From: Lathyrus oleraceus
Taxonomy: Eukaryota > Streptophyta > Magnoliopsida > Fabales > Fabaceae
Direction: 5' to 3'
Length of the DNA: 64,000 nucleotides
Assembly (NCBI RefSeq): GCF_024323335.1
Contig: NC_066581.1
Span: 36,474,699-36,538,698 of the forward strand
Position 1 is the stretch's first letter; each line of letters starts with the position of its first letter. A model generated the notes under the pieces. The model was not told the DNA's origin and made no database searches. It worked only from the letters and a program-made list of their open reading frames with translations. Below are positions 12,130 through 22,028 of this stretch, piece after piece. Position numbers and translations under genes: made by a program.

Positions 12130-13380
12130 TGTAACACCTCAAAATTTGCCCTCCTCTTTGGGGACTAGTTTGATACATTGCATTTCATTTTTAGAGCATT
12201 AGACATTGCATTTTGCATTTCATGAGAATTGAGAAAGTCATCCTCCAAAGTCTTTTCAAAAGATGGAGAAGTTACATGATTCAAGCCTGAGGGTTTTTAT
12301 GAATTGGTGATCAACCATCTGAGGGGTTTGCACTTCAATTAGGGTTTCCTGATCCTTCAAAGGCCTTAAGCATTATCTTGTTTGCAAGGATATATTACCA
12401 TCATCATGGTTCTATCATCATCAAGGGTTTCAAGATTCATTCTCAAGTTCCTTTGGATTAGGGTTTTGACCTCTGGTTAACCTTAATCAATGTCATTCTT
12501 TCAACTAGGGTTTCTCAACGAGGTGGGGTATTTTCTTGGGATGAGGATTACATGAGTGTCATAAGGAGCCTACATGAGCTAGGGGTTCATTTTTGAGCAA
12601 TTTCCTCAAGTGGTATAGGCTCAAGCTGATCAGGGCATTTCAAGGTCATCTGTGGATCAAAAAGTCAACTGTGCAGTCAACTGAGGGCTTTGAGGTGGGG
12701 AAATGAGTTGAGACACCTCAATCATGTTCAAAAGAGGTCCATTTGTCATTCTAAACATCTATCTTGAAGATTTTGAAGTCATGGCAAAAGTTTCCAAAAA
12801 TGGAAAGTGACCTGTAATTGAAAGTTTCCAAAAATGGCAAGTTTCTGCTCCACATTCAACTTGACTTTTCAACATCAAAGAAGCTTCAAATGGATTTTTG
12901 GTGAACAGGAAAGTTGTAGATCTTTCCCTCCCATTTCCAAAAAGTCCTATTTCATGATCATCTGATGATTGGCTGGGAGGTTATGGCCAAATGATCACAA
13001 AGTATGCATGGAAGTTCAAAGTGACATAACTTTTGATCCAAAACTCCAAATTGGTCCATTATTTTTGCAAAATACTCCTCATGACCAATACTTTTCAAAT
13101 CAAGCTTTGCCATGCATGGAAAAAGCTCATATGATCATCATTGCTCACATGTGCAAAATGGAGGGAAATTTCATAATTCAAATTTGGTTGATGCTACAAA
13201 CAAAATACCACTTCCATGATGTTTATTAGTTGGTTTTAAGTGAAATTGGACCTTTGCATGGGATTCTCACGTGGGACATGGCCATGCAAGTTCATTTTGC
13301 AATTTTTGCAAGACATTTCAATTCTCACTAATCATGTTTAACAAGGCCTAATTTGGATTAGCATTGTGATTAGTGAACCA

Positions 13381-13388
13381 TATAAAAG
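13381..13388 (+). promoter_or_regulatory. TATA box of the Ogre LTR promoter
   Basis: TATAAAAG follows an AT-rich U3 segment and precedes AAACCCTAAC. A single good TATA box about 1.25 kb into a 4.9-kb LTR would set the U3/R border near 13410. Confidence 0.6.
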
Positions 13389-14199
13389 CCAAACCCTAAC
13401 TGTTTTTGCTCATAACAGAATTTGAGATCTCAAATTTCACATTCCCTCCAATTTTTCTCTCTCTTCAAAACTCAAATTTCTTCATATAAACCTGCAATTT
13501 CTTTGCATAATCATGATCATGGTGCATCATTGAGTAGGAATCCACGTTTGGTTTGAAGAATTCTACAAGAATCAAGCAGATCGAGCACATGAGCATGTCC
13601 ATGGATTTCTGAAATTGAGCTTGTTTCAGTTTGTTTCAAGTGGTAATTCTTGCGCAAAGCTTCATTAGAGGTTAAAGGAAGTTGATCTGGAAGCTGGAAC
13701 ACACGAATTCAATCACTGCCATTTCAAGTAGGTGAAAATTCGACCATCTCCTTTTGCCTTTTTCTTGCCATGAATGTATAGATCTTGTTACACTGAGCAT
13801 GCTGATATGATTTGTTTTGAAAATGGATGAGTATTGAGCCTGATATATGAATTGGAATTTTTGATGTCAATAATGCTTCCCTTCGATTCGTGCGTGTTAG
13901 CGAGATTTAGGTTGAATGAACATGATATTCGGATTCTACATGGGAAGATCTTTCGAATGGTGCACACTTTGTCCATTTTTGGAAAAATGCACGGCGGACC
14001 TCCGCCTGGTTGGCTGGAGAAGACAGCTGATTCCGCCGTCTGTAACTGGTTAGGGTTCGTGCCATGCGGAACGCTGATTGTATCGTGCGTGGCTATTCCA
14101 TTGGCCATGATTATTTTGACTTCGCTTGCGTGTGCGAAGACCGCCTGCGTGGCTTGCCACGCGTTTAAGTGAAACGGTGCGTTTCACCAAGCACTTCTT

Positions 14200-14372
14200 G
14201 ACCTAGCACGCATGAGTTCGATCCTGGCGTGTTGTATTTTTGTGGATTTAATTTGTTTTCTTCTGGACATTGCTAGCGTGGGTTCGATTCTTGGCGTTTG
14301 CATGTTTCTGATTTTTATTTTGAGTGCTTTTGTCATCCTTGCTAGCGTGGGTTCAATTCCTGGTTGATGTAC
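14200..14372 (+). repeat. Three degenerate ~68-bp repeats with B-box-like cores in the Ogre LTR
   Basis: Copies around GCATGAGTTCGATCCTGG (near 14211), GCGTGGGTTCGATTCTTGG (near 14276) and GCGTGGGTTCAATTCCTGG (near 14346) repeat the pattern 'GCTAGC-GGGTTCGATTCC'. The core GGTTCGATTCC is the consensus of the tRNA T-loop/Pol III B box. No convincing A box is visible upstream, so any Pol III role is speculative. Confidence 0.55.
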
Positions 14373-15421
14373 TATGTTGAATTTCATTTTTCTTCATATT
14401 GCCATGCTATTTGTTCATTTTAAAAAAATCACAAAAAAATAATAGAAATGTCCAATTTGATCCAATTTTTTTTTCACATTCTTGTTTTGATCTCTAGTTT
14501 TTTATAGCATTTATTTCATGATTTGTTTGTTTCTGGATTTTTATTTGATATTTTTTGATTGAACATGGTGTCAAATTGATATGCTACATTAAATGCTTTG
14601 TAAAATGCTATGCTTTAATCCAATTGATCTAAAATTTTGCATGCTTGATCCTCACATCTGATATGATTTGTTGGAATTGGTTTGGAGTTTTAATCATATG
14701 CCATCACTGTTTTGGACACATGAACATATAGTGTGACAATTTGTGTCACATTCTTGACCTTGCATTTGTGCATTTTCATTCATATACCATTTGAGCTCTT
14801 CTGGATCTGATTTTTTGCATGATGATCTTTCATAACATGATAAGCTTGCATAAAAAAATTCAATGTCATTGCTTGTGTTTTTGTTTTGATTTGGATTTTC
14901 TAATTTGGATGTCCAACTTTGTGCACATTGTTTGCCTTTGCATGACATGAATTGTTTGAAGCATTTTCCTTCTGAATTGATGTTGGTCTTTTTGAGGACA
15001 TTTTCTTGATTGATTGAATGTGCATTATGCAAAAGATTGACTTCTATTTTGATCATTTGGTTTGGTTTTGAACCTAATATTTTTGAACTAGTGTTTTGTA
15101 CATAAACTAATTGTGCTTTGTGTTTCAGGTTTGGACATTTAGCATTAATGGTTGGATTTGATCTCACTTTGTGAGATGCAAATACCTTTGAGCACTAACC
15201 CTTGCTGTTTTGTAGGTCAATTGATGTGATGAACTCATTTGAGTGCTTGCATTTGTTCCTTGCATTGAGTTGTAAACTGTTGAATGGTTCCACTATTGTC
15301 TGTTGGTTTTCTGATTGAGATATTAACTGTTTAAGCTTTTGTACAGGTACATTAGTTGCTTGCTAGCTTTGCTTTTGCTTAAGCTTTAGAGTGTGGTTGA
15401 TACAGCACTGAGGTAGTTTAG

Positions 15422-15426
15422 CCTTC
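15422..15426. repeat. Target site duplication CCTTC, left
   Basis: CCTTC at 15422-15426 matches CCTTC at 27704-27708, flanking the Athila/Cyclops-like element. A perfect 5-bp duplication shows one integration event into the Ogre LTR. Confidence 0.95.
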
Positions 15427-16953
15427 TGTTGAAAGGACAGTTTTGAAGTGTCGGGTTTTTGTTATCGTATCCACAGAGATTGTAAGATATCGCTGCCGTT
15501 CAATGGTTGAATTAATCTTAACTTAAAGTAACACTAGGGTTTTGGGTTTTAATCAAGTTATATTGCATACAAAGTAATTAATTGCGGTAAAAGTTACGTT
15601 TTGATTAATATGAGAAATATTGTCAGAGTTAGGTTTCAATGATTACACTTGCTTTGCATGTTTTTGCACGGTCAACAATATTATAAACTCCTTTAGATGA
15701 TAAATAATTTCACAAAGTCCTCTCAATGCGTTTCTCTCGAACACCCATTGTGAGTTTTGTCATTTTGATCCATTGTTTCTCTCGAACACAATCTATCAAA
15801 AAGACAACGTTTTGGTTCAACCTTATGGTGAACAAAATCATTCGTTACTATCTCTAGCTAACAAACAAGTTTGGATGAAAACCTAGGTCAAGAATCGGTA
15901 AACATCTCTCGATCAAATACCAACACAAAGAGTTTTAAATAGAAACAAAGTTTTCATCATATATTTACCGTTAAAGAGTTTACATATGAGGATCCTTACA
16001 TTTACACACAAAGCTTGGAAATCACCTACATCTAACCTTGACAAATGGAGACTTAGCTACTCATTTTCATGGTAGCTTGGTCGGCAAGTAAGAAAAGAGG
16101 GTTGATCAACATCCAAGTCGAATGATCGAAGTTGGATGGGAATCCCCGTCTTTTTGTGGAAGATGGTTGCTAGATGAAGAGAAATGAAATTAGGGCATAA
16201 AAAATCCCTTCAAACAATGCTGTAAAATATCTAAGAGAAAGTACAAAAAATGGAAAAGTTGGTAAAAAGTGGTATCAAGTGGTAAAAAAGTTGTCTGGGC
16301 ACAAAAGGTGGCACCTGCTACTTATAGACAAGTGCAGAACTGTCACGTTCGCTAGGCGAGCAGAATGGCTCGCCTAGCGAAGGCCAAAAATGGGCACAAA
16401 ATGCCCCTGCGCCCAGAGAAAACTGGGCCTGTGGAACTGTCATGTTCGCCTAGCGAACAGACCTTCGCCTAGCGAAGAACTCGCTTCAACCTTCGCCCCA
16501 GCGAGGTTGAGAGGTTTTGCTACTGGAATGCTCGCTGGGGACTCGCTAGAGCCTCGCCTAGCGAGCTAGTGCTGGCTGCTCATTTCACCAAAACAGACTG
16601 AATTCGCTGCCACTTCGCCTTCAGTTCGCCTAGCGAATTAATTAACCAATTTACTGGAGCCTTTCGCCAGGAGCTCGCCTAGCGAAGGTTTTGCTTCGCC
16701 ACATCCTCGCCTAGCGAGCTGGCAGAAAGAATGCTTGTTTGCTTTGGTTCCTTTGCCAATTTTGTTGTGTCTTCATTATCAATTAATTCATGCCTTTCCT
16801 GCACAATAACACACACATCAAAGGCACCAAGCTTGTTTATCAATGTAATGCATTCCATGTAAATGAATGTGGTTTTGACCACATTTAGCAAGGTATAAGA
16901 GTGAAAGATGCCCACATATGATAGCTCAGATAAGCACTTTTGGGCATCTAACA
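15427..16953 (-). repeat. 3' LTR of the Athila/Cyclops-like element
   Basis: In element orientation this LTR follows the polypurine tract. It differs from 26180-27703 only by one extra A in each of three A runs (near 16200, 16285 and 16303). It carries the eight-site TCGCCTAGCGA cluster at 16349-16717 and a TATA-like sequence at 16319-16326. Confidence 0.95.
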
Positions 16954-16964
16954 ACTCTCCCCAA
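16954..16964 (-). other. Polypurine tract of the Athila/Cyclops-like element
   Basis: Read on the - strand, TTGGGGAGAGT directly precedes the LTR start TGTTAGATGCC. This is the expected site and composition for the plus-strand primer. Confidence 0.7.
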
Positions 16965-18465
16965 CTAGATTCTTGCTTGTCCTCAAGCAAAGTATGCCTC
17001 TTTGAAGAACAAGAGGATTTGCCTTTAAGAAAACGGTTTCTCCGAAGTTGGATAAACGGCTCAAACACAAGCGAAATCCGTACATACACGTTTCCAACGG
17101 TTGTGAATAAAATAATACATAAGAACTAAAACTTAAGTAGCAATGCAAAATATTTATCTATCTGCAACAATACTATTCTGAATGAATCACCCTATCTCTC
17201 CTCTTCGAATAAGGATTGAAGATTTAACGCGTTTGCAACCGCGGGAATAATCTCACTCTCTAACAAATAATGAAGAAATCAAACAGATTCATACAATGTC
17301 TAATCAATTAAAAATGCTACTGTGGAAGCAAAAAGATCACTAAGGGCTTTTCGGTTGAAGCTTGGTCGGGTTAACAAACAAGGGTCATTTCTAAGGCCAT
17401 TGAAACGAAAGTGCCGATGCAAAAGAGACATTCACAGTAATATTCACACTACTCGACTTTGTTTCCTTTGTTTCTTATTTGTAACCTTCACAACACATAT
17501 TCCACAACTCAATTCTTATTTCTCACTACAATTTTTTTCTTCCAAGCAAGCATTCATTTTTTTTTTTTTCACATCAATATACAAAACAGATGTTCATTTT
17601 CTACATTTTCTATACATATATTTTTCTATGCTTGCTCGGTTTTTCTTTTCATTTTCAAAAGCTGTGGTACTTACCAATTCTTTTTCGTTCTCCCCAACTT
17701 ATTTCTTCCACAACCTAAGTGAATGCTCTTACCTTTTTACGGCAAAAGAACAATAATCAATAATTTCCGGGTTGTAAAAAAAAGATTTTTGAGATCTCGC
17801 TTTATTTCAAGCCGAGATTCAACTGTTTAGGCTCAAAGGGGTTAACAAATACTCTCTCTACTCACAGGTAAGATATTTTTGGATGTAGTTGTGCTCGAAA
17901 GAAAACAAGTGCCTTGATCATTTCTAATTGCTTCCACAATTTCACAATAATAACAGACAAATAATGAATCAAATGAATCAACAAAACTTATTAGAATCCA
18001 GCATTTAAGTGTACAATGGAGGTTTCCTCACACTTTGGTTCTAAGTTCTAGATGAAACATTCATTCAATTATGTTGCAAAAAGACAATATTCTATTTACC
18101 AAAAAGAGTAAAGTTCCTAATGCATTCTAAAATTCTAGCCGACGGTAACCATGTACCTTAGCTTCATTCACTTGTTATTCTTATCATTGCCATCCAAGCT
18201 CGGATGCACCTTCATTGGGTACTTCTTGAGGAGCAACCAATCTAGAAGGGTTTGCCACTCATTCAACCAAAAATTTATTAAACACACAAAATTAACAACA
18301 AACATAAATAATATTAACTGAAAAAAATAAAATTTTGTTCGTGGGGGACAAAACACCCCAATAGTACAACCCATTGGTCAAAATACAAAATTCAAAAGTA
18401 CAAAATAAAAAATGCCATAATAAAAAACTGAAATACAAAAAACAAAAACTTAACCCACAAAGGGC
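16965..18465 (-). other. 3' noncoding region between env-position ORF and 3' LTR
   Basis: This 1.5-kb stretch has no conserved coding sequence. It contains T-rich runs (17440-17700) that read through as low-complexity Phe/Leu-rich frames on the + strand. I treat it as 3' untranslated sequence. Confidence 0.5.
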
Positions 18466-19737
18466 TCAAGACTCCTCCTCACTACCGGCCTCAGAACCGG
18501 TCTCCTCATCATCATCCTCATCATCATCATCAGCTCCCACCCCCTCAGAATAGACTGGCACGTCCACGGGCCAATTTGCATTCGCCAGAAACTGCTCCCG
18601 TGTCATCAAAGCATGTGCACCACTACCCTGCAGCTGCAAACGCTGCATGGAGTCGTGCATGTCAATCATAGCCCTCTGCGATGCTGCCATCCACTGGAAA
18701 TTGTATTCACACGCAGCCCGCAGGTATGGATCGACCCTGGGAGTAGAAGCACTAGGACCATCAGAAACCCTAGTGCTACCTGAGGCTGCACTGCTGCCGG
18801 TGGCCTTAGCTCTGCAGTATTTTGCCACATACCGGTCATCAATAGGAGCCGGGATCCTAACCTGACCCCGAGACGGAAGTCGCACTCGTGCCTTAATGCA
18901 CAGGCTCATAATCAAACAAGGGAATGCAAGGGGGCAATTCACCCGAGCCCCCGACTTCAGTCCGCTCTCTATTACCGTCTTTAGCTCATTGGCAATGATC
19001 CTCGCCACATCAATCTCAACATTGGCGAGGATGGAATGTACTAAGTGTGCCACTGGGATCGGCACAGTAGATGTGTGGGATTTGGGTTGTATGTTGGTCA
19101 AAACCAGAAGAAGAATCAGCTGAGCCATGGGAGTCATGTCCTCCCGATGATATCTCATAGGAACCCCAGATGGGTTCGGCTCAACTGATTTCCCTGGTAA
19201 AAGCAGGGCGGCTGTAATTGCTGGGATATCCTTGTGCAGCCGGAGGTCAATATGGTACTGGTCTCTTTCATCAGCACCCAGCTGAAGCGGCTCCCCGAGG
19301 ATTTGGTTGATTGTATCCCTGTCAAAAGGAACTGGCCGACCGGCCACTCTAGAGACCCAAGTGAAGGGCTCATCATCATCAGGCAATGCGTTAGCGTAGA
19401 ACTCCCGCACTGTAGCGATGTCATAGTGTTCCAAGGGATTTATCAACCTATCCCATTTCTTAGTATCAATCAACCCGGCAAAACTCCGATACGTGCCCTG
19501 TGGGTTGATCAGAAACCGCTTCTCAGGCAAAATGTTTCGCTTCTCCAAAGCGATGTACCGTGCCGCTTGTTTCGGGCCCACAAACTTGTCGTGGTCGAAT
19601 TGGATCGGCACGGTTCGTGAAGTAGTTGCCGCTCCCTTTCTTTTCTTGCCAGCACTTGATCTTGACTCCATTCTGCAAAACAAGAGATAAAGCAACAAAC
19701 ACGAAACAAACAGATTAGAAATTAAAACATAAATCAA
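18466..19737 (-). CDS. Env-position ORF of the Athila/Cyclops-like element
   Basis: The open frame from 19737 is 423 codons and intact. The body resembles the plant transposon-associated domain found in the env position of Athila/Cyclops elements; its function is unknown. The C-terminus is very acidic (DDDDEDDDEE, then a Glu/Ser-rich end). The first 22 residues are strongly hydrophobic and look like a signal peptide, but they may be an artefact: the ATG at 19671 sits one base after TTTTGCAG, a strong 3' splice site, and the hydrophobic part is the translated pyrimidine tract. I favour 19671 as the start (401 residues, beginning MESRSSAGKKRK), with expression from a spliced or internally started RNA. 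Confidence 0.75.
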   Translation of the reverse strand: MIYVLISNLFVSCLLLYLLFCRMESRSSAGKKRKGAATTSRTVPIQFDHDKFVGPKQAARYIALEKRNILPEKRFLINPQGTYRSFAGLIDTKKWDRLINPLEHYDIATVREFYANALPDDDEPFTWVSRVAGRPVPFDRDTINQILGEPLQLGADERDQYHIDLRLHKDIPAITAALLLPGKSVEPNPSGVPMRYHREDMTPMAQLILLLVLTNIQPKSHTSTVPIPVAHLVHSILANVEIDVARIIANELKTVIESGLKSGARVNCPLAFPCLIMSLCIKARVRLPSRGQVRIPAPIDDRYVAKYCRAKATGSSAASGSTRVSDGPSASTPRVDPYLRAACEYNFQWMAASQRAMIDMHDSMQRLQLQGSGAHALMTREQFLANANWPVDVPVYSEGVGADDDDEDDDEETGSEAGSEEES

Positions 19738-20540
19738 AATTCTGCCATGTTCGCTGCTGCTTCGCCTAGCGAAGTTGCAGCGAACTCTCGCCCCAGGTCG
19801 CCTAGCGAGCTGCTAGCGAACCTTACGGGTTTTGGGGTTTTCTGCATTTTCAAAATTGTTTCCCCCAAAACCTGTACATACAAGGTTTCCACAGCAAAAC
19901 CCAATGATTTCTCATGACTATGAATTGTTCTATGCTATTGGGGATACCTAATTTCATGGAAAACCTAAGTAAGAGTAAATCCCCAATTCAAAAACCTAAA
20001 TGCACAACATTGCAAACTCCCAAAATTGCATGCAACCTCAAGGTTCCTATCACACCTATCCTATTTACCATTCAAAGTTGGAAATAAATAATGCAACAAA
20101 AGAAACATGCAATAGGGCAAACCTTGAGGTAAACGGATTTGGAAAGGAGAAGTGGGAAGTGTTTGCAATTGACCGACACACAAATGTTGTTGATATGGAT
20201 GCACGGTAGAGAATTTGAGAAGGGAAATCGCACACTTCAGCAGAGCAGTTCAGAAGAATTTTTAGGGTAAGGGCAAAACTGCCCTGCTGAACTGTTTAAA
20301 TATAACAGTACTGGTGCGCTCGCTACTGCCTCGCCTAGCGAGCAGCCAGCGAGCGCGCTCGCTGCAGCCTCGCCTAGCGAGCTGCAAGCGAGCATGACAG
20401 CAAGTGCTTTTGCAAATGCAGCACTTGCATGTCATCCAATACTCATACAACATCAAACATAAAACAGGAAATACTTACAATGTTGGGGTGCCTCCCAACT
20501 AGCGCTTGTTTAACGTCGGCTAAGCTCGACGGTGCGATGC
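19674..20540 (-). other. Untranslated segment between integrase and env-position ORF; candidate internal promoter and intron
   Basis: No conserved coding sequence is visible. Four TCGCCTAGCGA sites (19762, 19798, 20331, 20370) occur here. In - orientation the pair at 20380-20331 is followed after about 26 bases by TATATTTAAA (20304-20295), the same layout as in the LTR. A splice acceptor lies at 19673-19674, and a possible donor (AAG/GTTTGC) near 20123. Together these could give the env-position ORF its own spliced transcript; this is inference. Confidence 0.4.
20295..20304 (-). promoter_or_regulatory. TATA-like box of a candidate internal promoter
   Basis: On the - strand the sequence reads TATATTTAAA, about 27 bases downstream of a TCGCCTAGCGA site. 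In the LTR the nearest site is 23 bases upstream of TATAAGTA. The env-position ORF starts about 620 bases downstream. Confidence 0.35.
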
Positions 20541-21987
20541 TCACAGAGGAGCATCGAGCGGCTGAGCACAACTCTCGCGATCCACATGACCGCCGAGATA
20601 CACTTTCAATCGTTGGCCGTTCACGGTCCAACTGTCTTTCTCGTCCATGTCTTCAATGATAACGGCCCCGTACTCTTTGACTTCTTTCACCCGAAATGGC
20701 CCGGACCATTTCGATTTCAACTTCCCGGGAAACAACTTCAACCGGGAGTTGAACAATAAGACCAATTGTCCGGGCACGAATTCTTTGGTTCGGATCTTTT
20801 TGTCATGATACTTCTTGGCTTTTCCTTGTACAACCAACTTGAGTGGTATGCGGCATTGCGCATCTCCTCCAACTCAAGTAGTTGTACTTTCCTTTTGTTA
20901 CCGGCCGACTCATTCTCAAAATTTAAAAATTTTAGGGCCCACAAGGCCTTGTGCTCCAATTCAACCGGCAAATGGCAAGTTTTACCAAATACCAATTGAA
21001 ACGGAGTTAGGCCAATTGGAGCTTTAAAGGCCGTACGGTAGGCCCATAATGCTTCGTCCAATTTTTGGGACCACTCTTTTTTAGAATTGGACACGGTTTT
21101 TTCTAGGATTCTCTTAATCTCTCGATTAGAGACCTCCGCTTGCCCGTTAGCCTGAGGGTGGTACGGAGTTGTCACCCTATGCGACACACCATAATGTTTT
21201 AGAATTGTTTCCAAAGGTGCATTGCAAAAGTGTGACCCTCCGTCACTTATCAACACTCGGGGTGTTCCAAAACGGGAAAAGATGTTTTTCTTTAAAATTT
21301 TATCACCGTTTTGGCGTCCGCCCGAGGTGAGGCAATCGCCTCAACCCACTTTGAGACATAATCAACAGCAACAAGCATGTACTCATTCCCGTAAGAGGGT
21401 GGGAAAGGTCCAACAAAATCTATGCCCCAACAATCGAACACTTCCACTTCTTGGATATTTTGGAGAGGCATCTCATCTCTCTTACCTATCCCACCACTTC
21501 TTTGGCAACTGTCACAACTTTGCGCATGGGTATGTGCGTCTTTAAAAATAGTTGGCCAATAAAATCCCGATTGAAGAATTTTAGTGGCCGTTCTAACCCC
21601 ATTATAATGACCGCCATAAGGCGAGTTGTGACAATGCCAAAGGATGCTCTGGGCTTCATCACCAGTTACGCATCTCCTTAACAGGTTATCGCTACCCAAC
21701 TTAAACAAGTATGGGTCATCCCAAACATAATACTTCGCATCCGAAAGGAACTTCCTCTTTTGGTTCGAAGTTAGATCGGCCGGCACACAACCACTAGCCT
21801 TGTGGTTTGCAAAGTCTGCAAACCACGGCCTAACTTGAACCTTAAACAATTTTTCATCAGGAAATTCTTCCCGGATTTCCTTTTCAGATGCGGTAACCTC
21901 GACATTCACCAAGCGGGATAAATGATCCGCTACCAAGTTTTCCGACCCCTTCTTGTCTTTAATTTCGACATCGAATTCTTGTAACAA
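20541..21987 (-). pseudogene. RNase H C-terminus and integrase of the Athila/Cyclops-like element, frameshifted
   Basis: Integrase joins the element cDNA to host DNA. The first segment (21987-21292) holds the end of RNase H (ADHLSRL), the integrase zinc site (H...H, then CDSCQR) and the first catalytic Asp (GIDFVGPF). The frame then shifts in an A/T run near 21290; 21256-20738 carries the second Asp (ISDGGSHF) and the Glu (NGQAEVSNREIKR). A last shift near 20820, again beside an A run, moves the C-terminal part (GQLVLLFNSRLKLFPGKLKSKW) to 20837-20541. With the shift at 22040 this makes three breaks, all one-base and all in homopolymers. Confidence 0.85.
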
Positions 21988-22028
21988 GAGGATCCAACGG
22001 ATGAGCCTTTGCTTCGAATCCGGCTTGG

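Larger units (their letters stand above)
12130..15426 (+). repeat. Ogre 3' LTR, left part
   Basis: The LTR starts TGTAACACCTCAAAATTTGCC, directly after the polypurine tract. It runs until an Athila-type element interrupts it at 15427; the 5 bases before the interruption (CCTTC) are repeated after it. The segment includes U3 with a TATA box at 13381 and part of the transcribed LTR. Small ORFs here on either strand show no recognisable protein. Confidence 0.82.

Noticed and set aside
13834..14172. 112-codon + strand frame in the Ogre LTR
   Set aside because: It lies inside the LTR downstream of the TATA box, with no domain and no support beyond being open.
16349..16717. Regularly repeated short motif, considered as a CRISPR-like array
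   Set aside because: Plant nuclear retrotransposon LTR, irregular spacing, 11-base near-palindromes and no spacers or cas genes.
16679..17089. 136-codon - strand frame spanning the LTR border
   Set aside because: The LTR part is repeated identically at 27429-27704 with a different start, so it is LTR sequence and not a gene.
17322..17756. 144-codon + strand frame with hydrophobic residues
   Set aside because: It lies over T-rich noncoding sequence of the Athila/Cyclops-like 3' region, opposite to the element's sense, with no recognisable domain.
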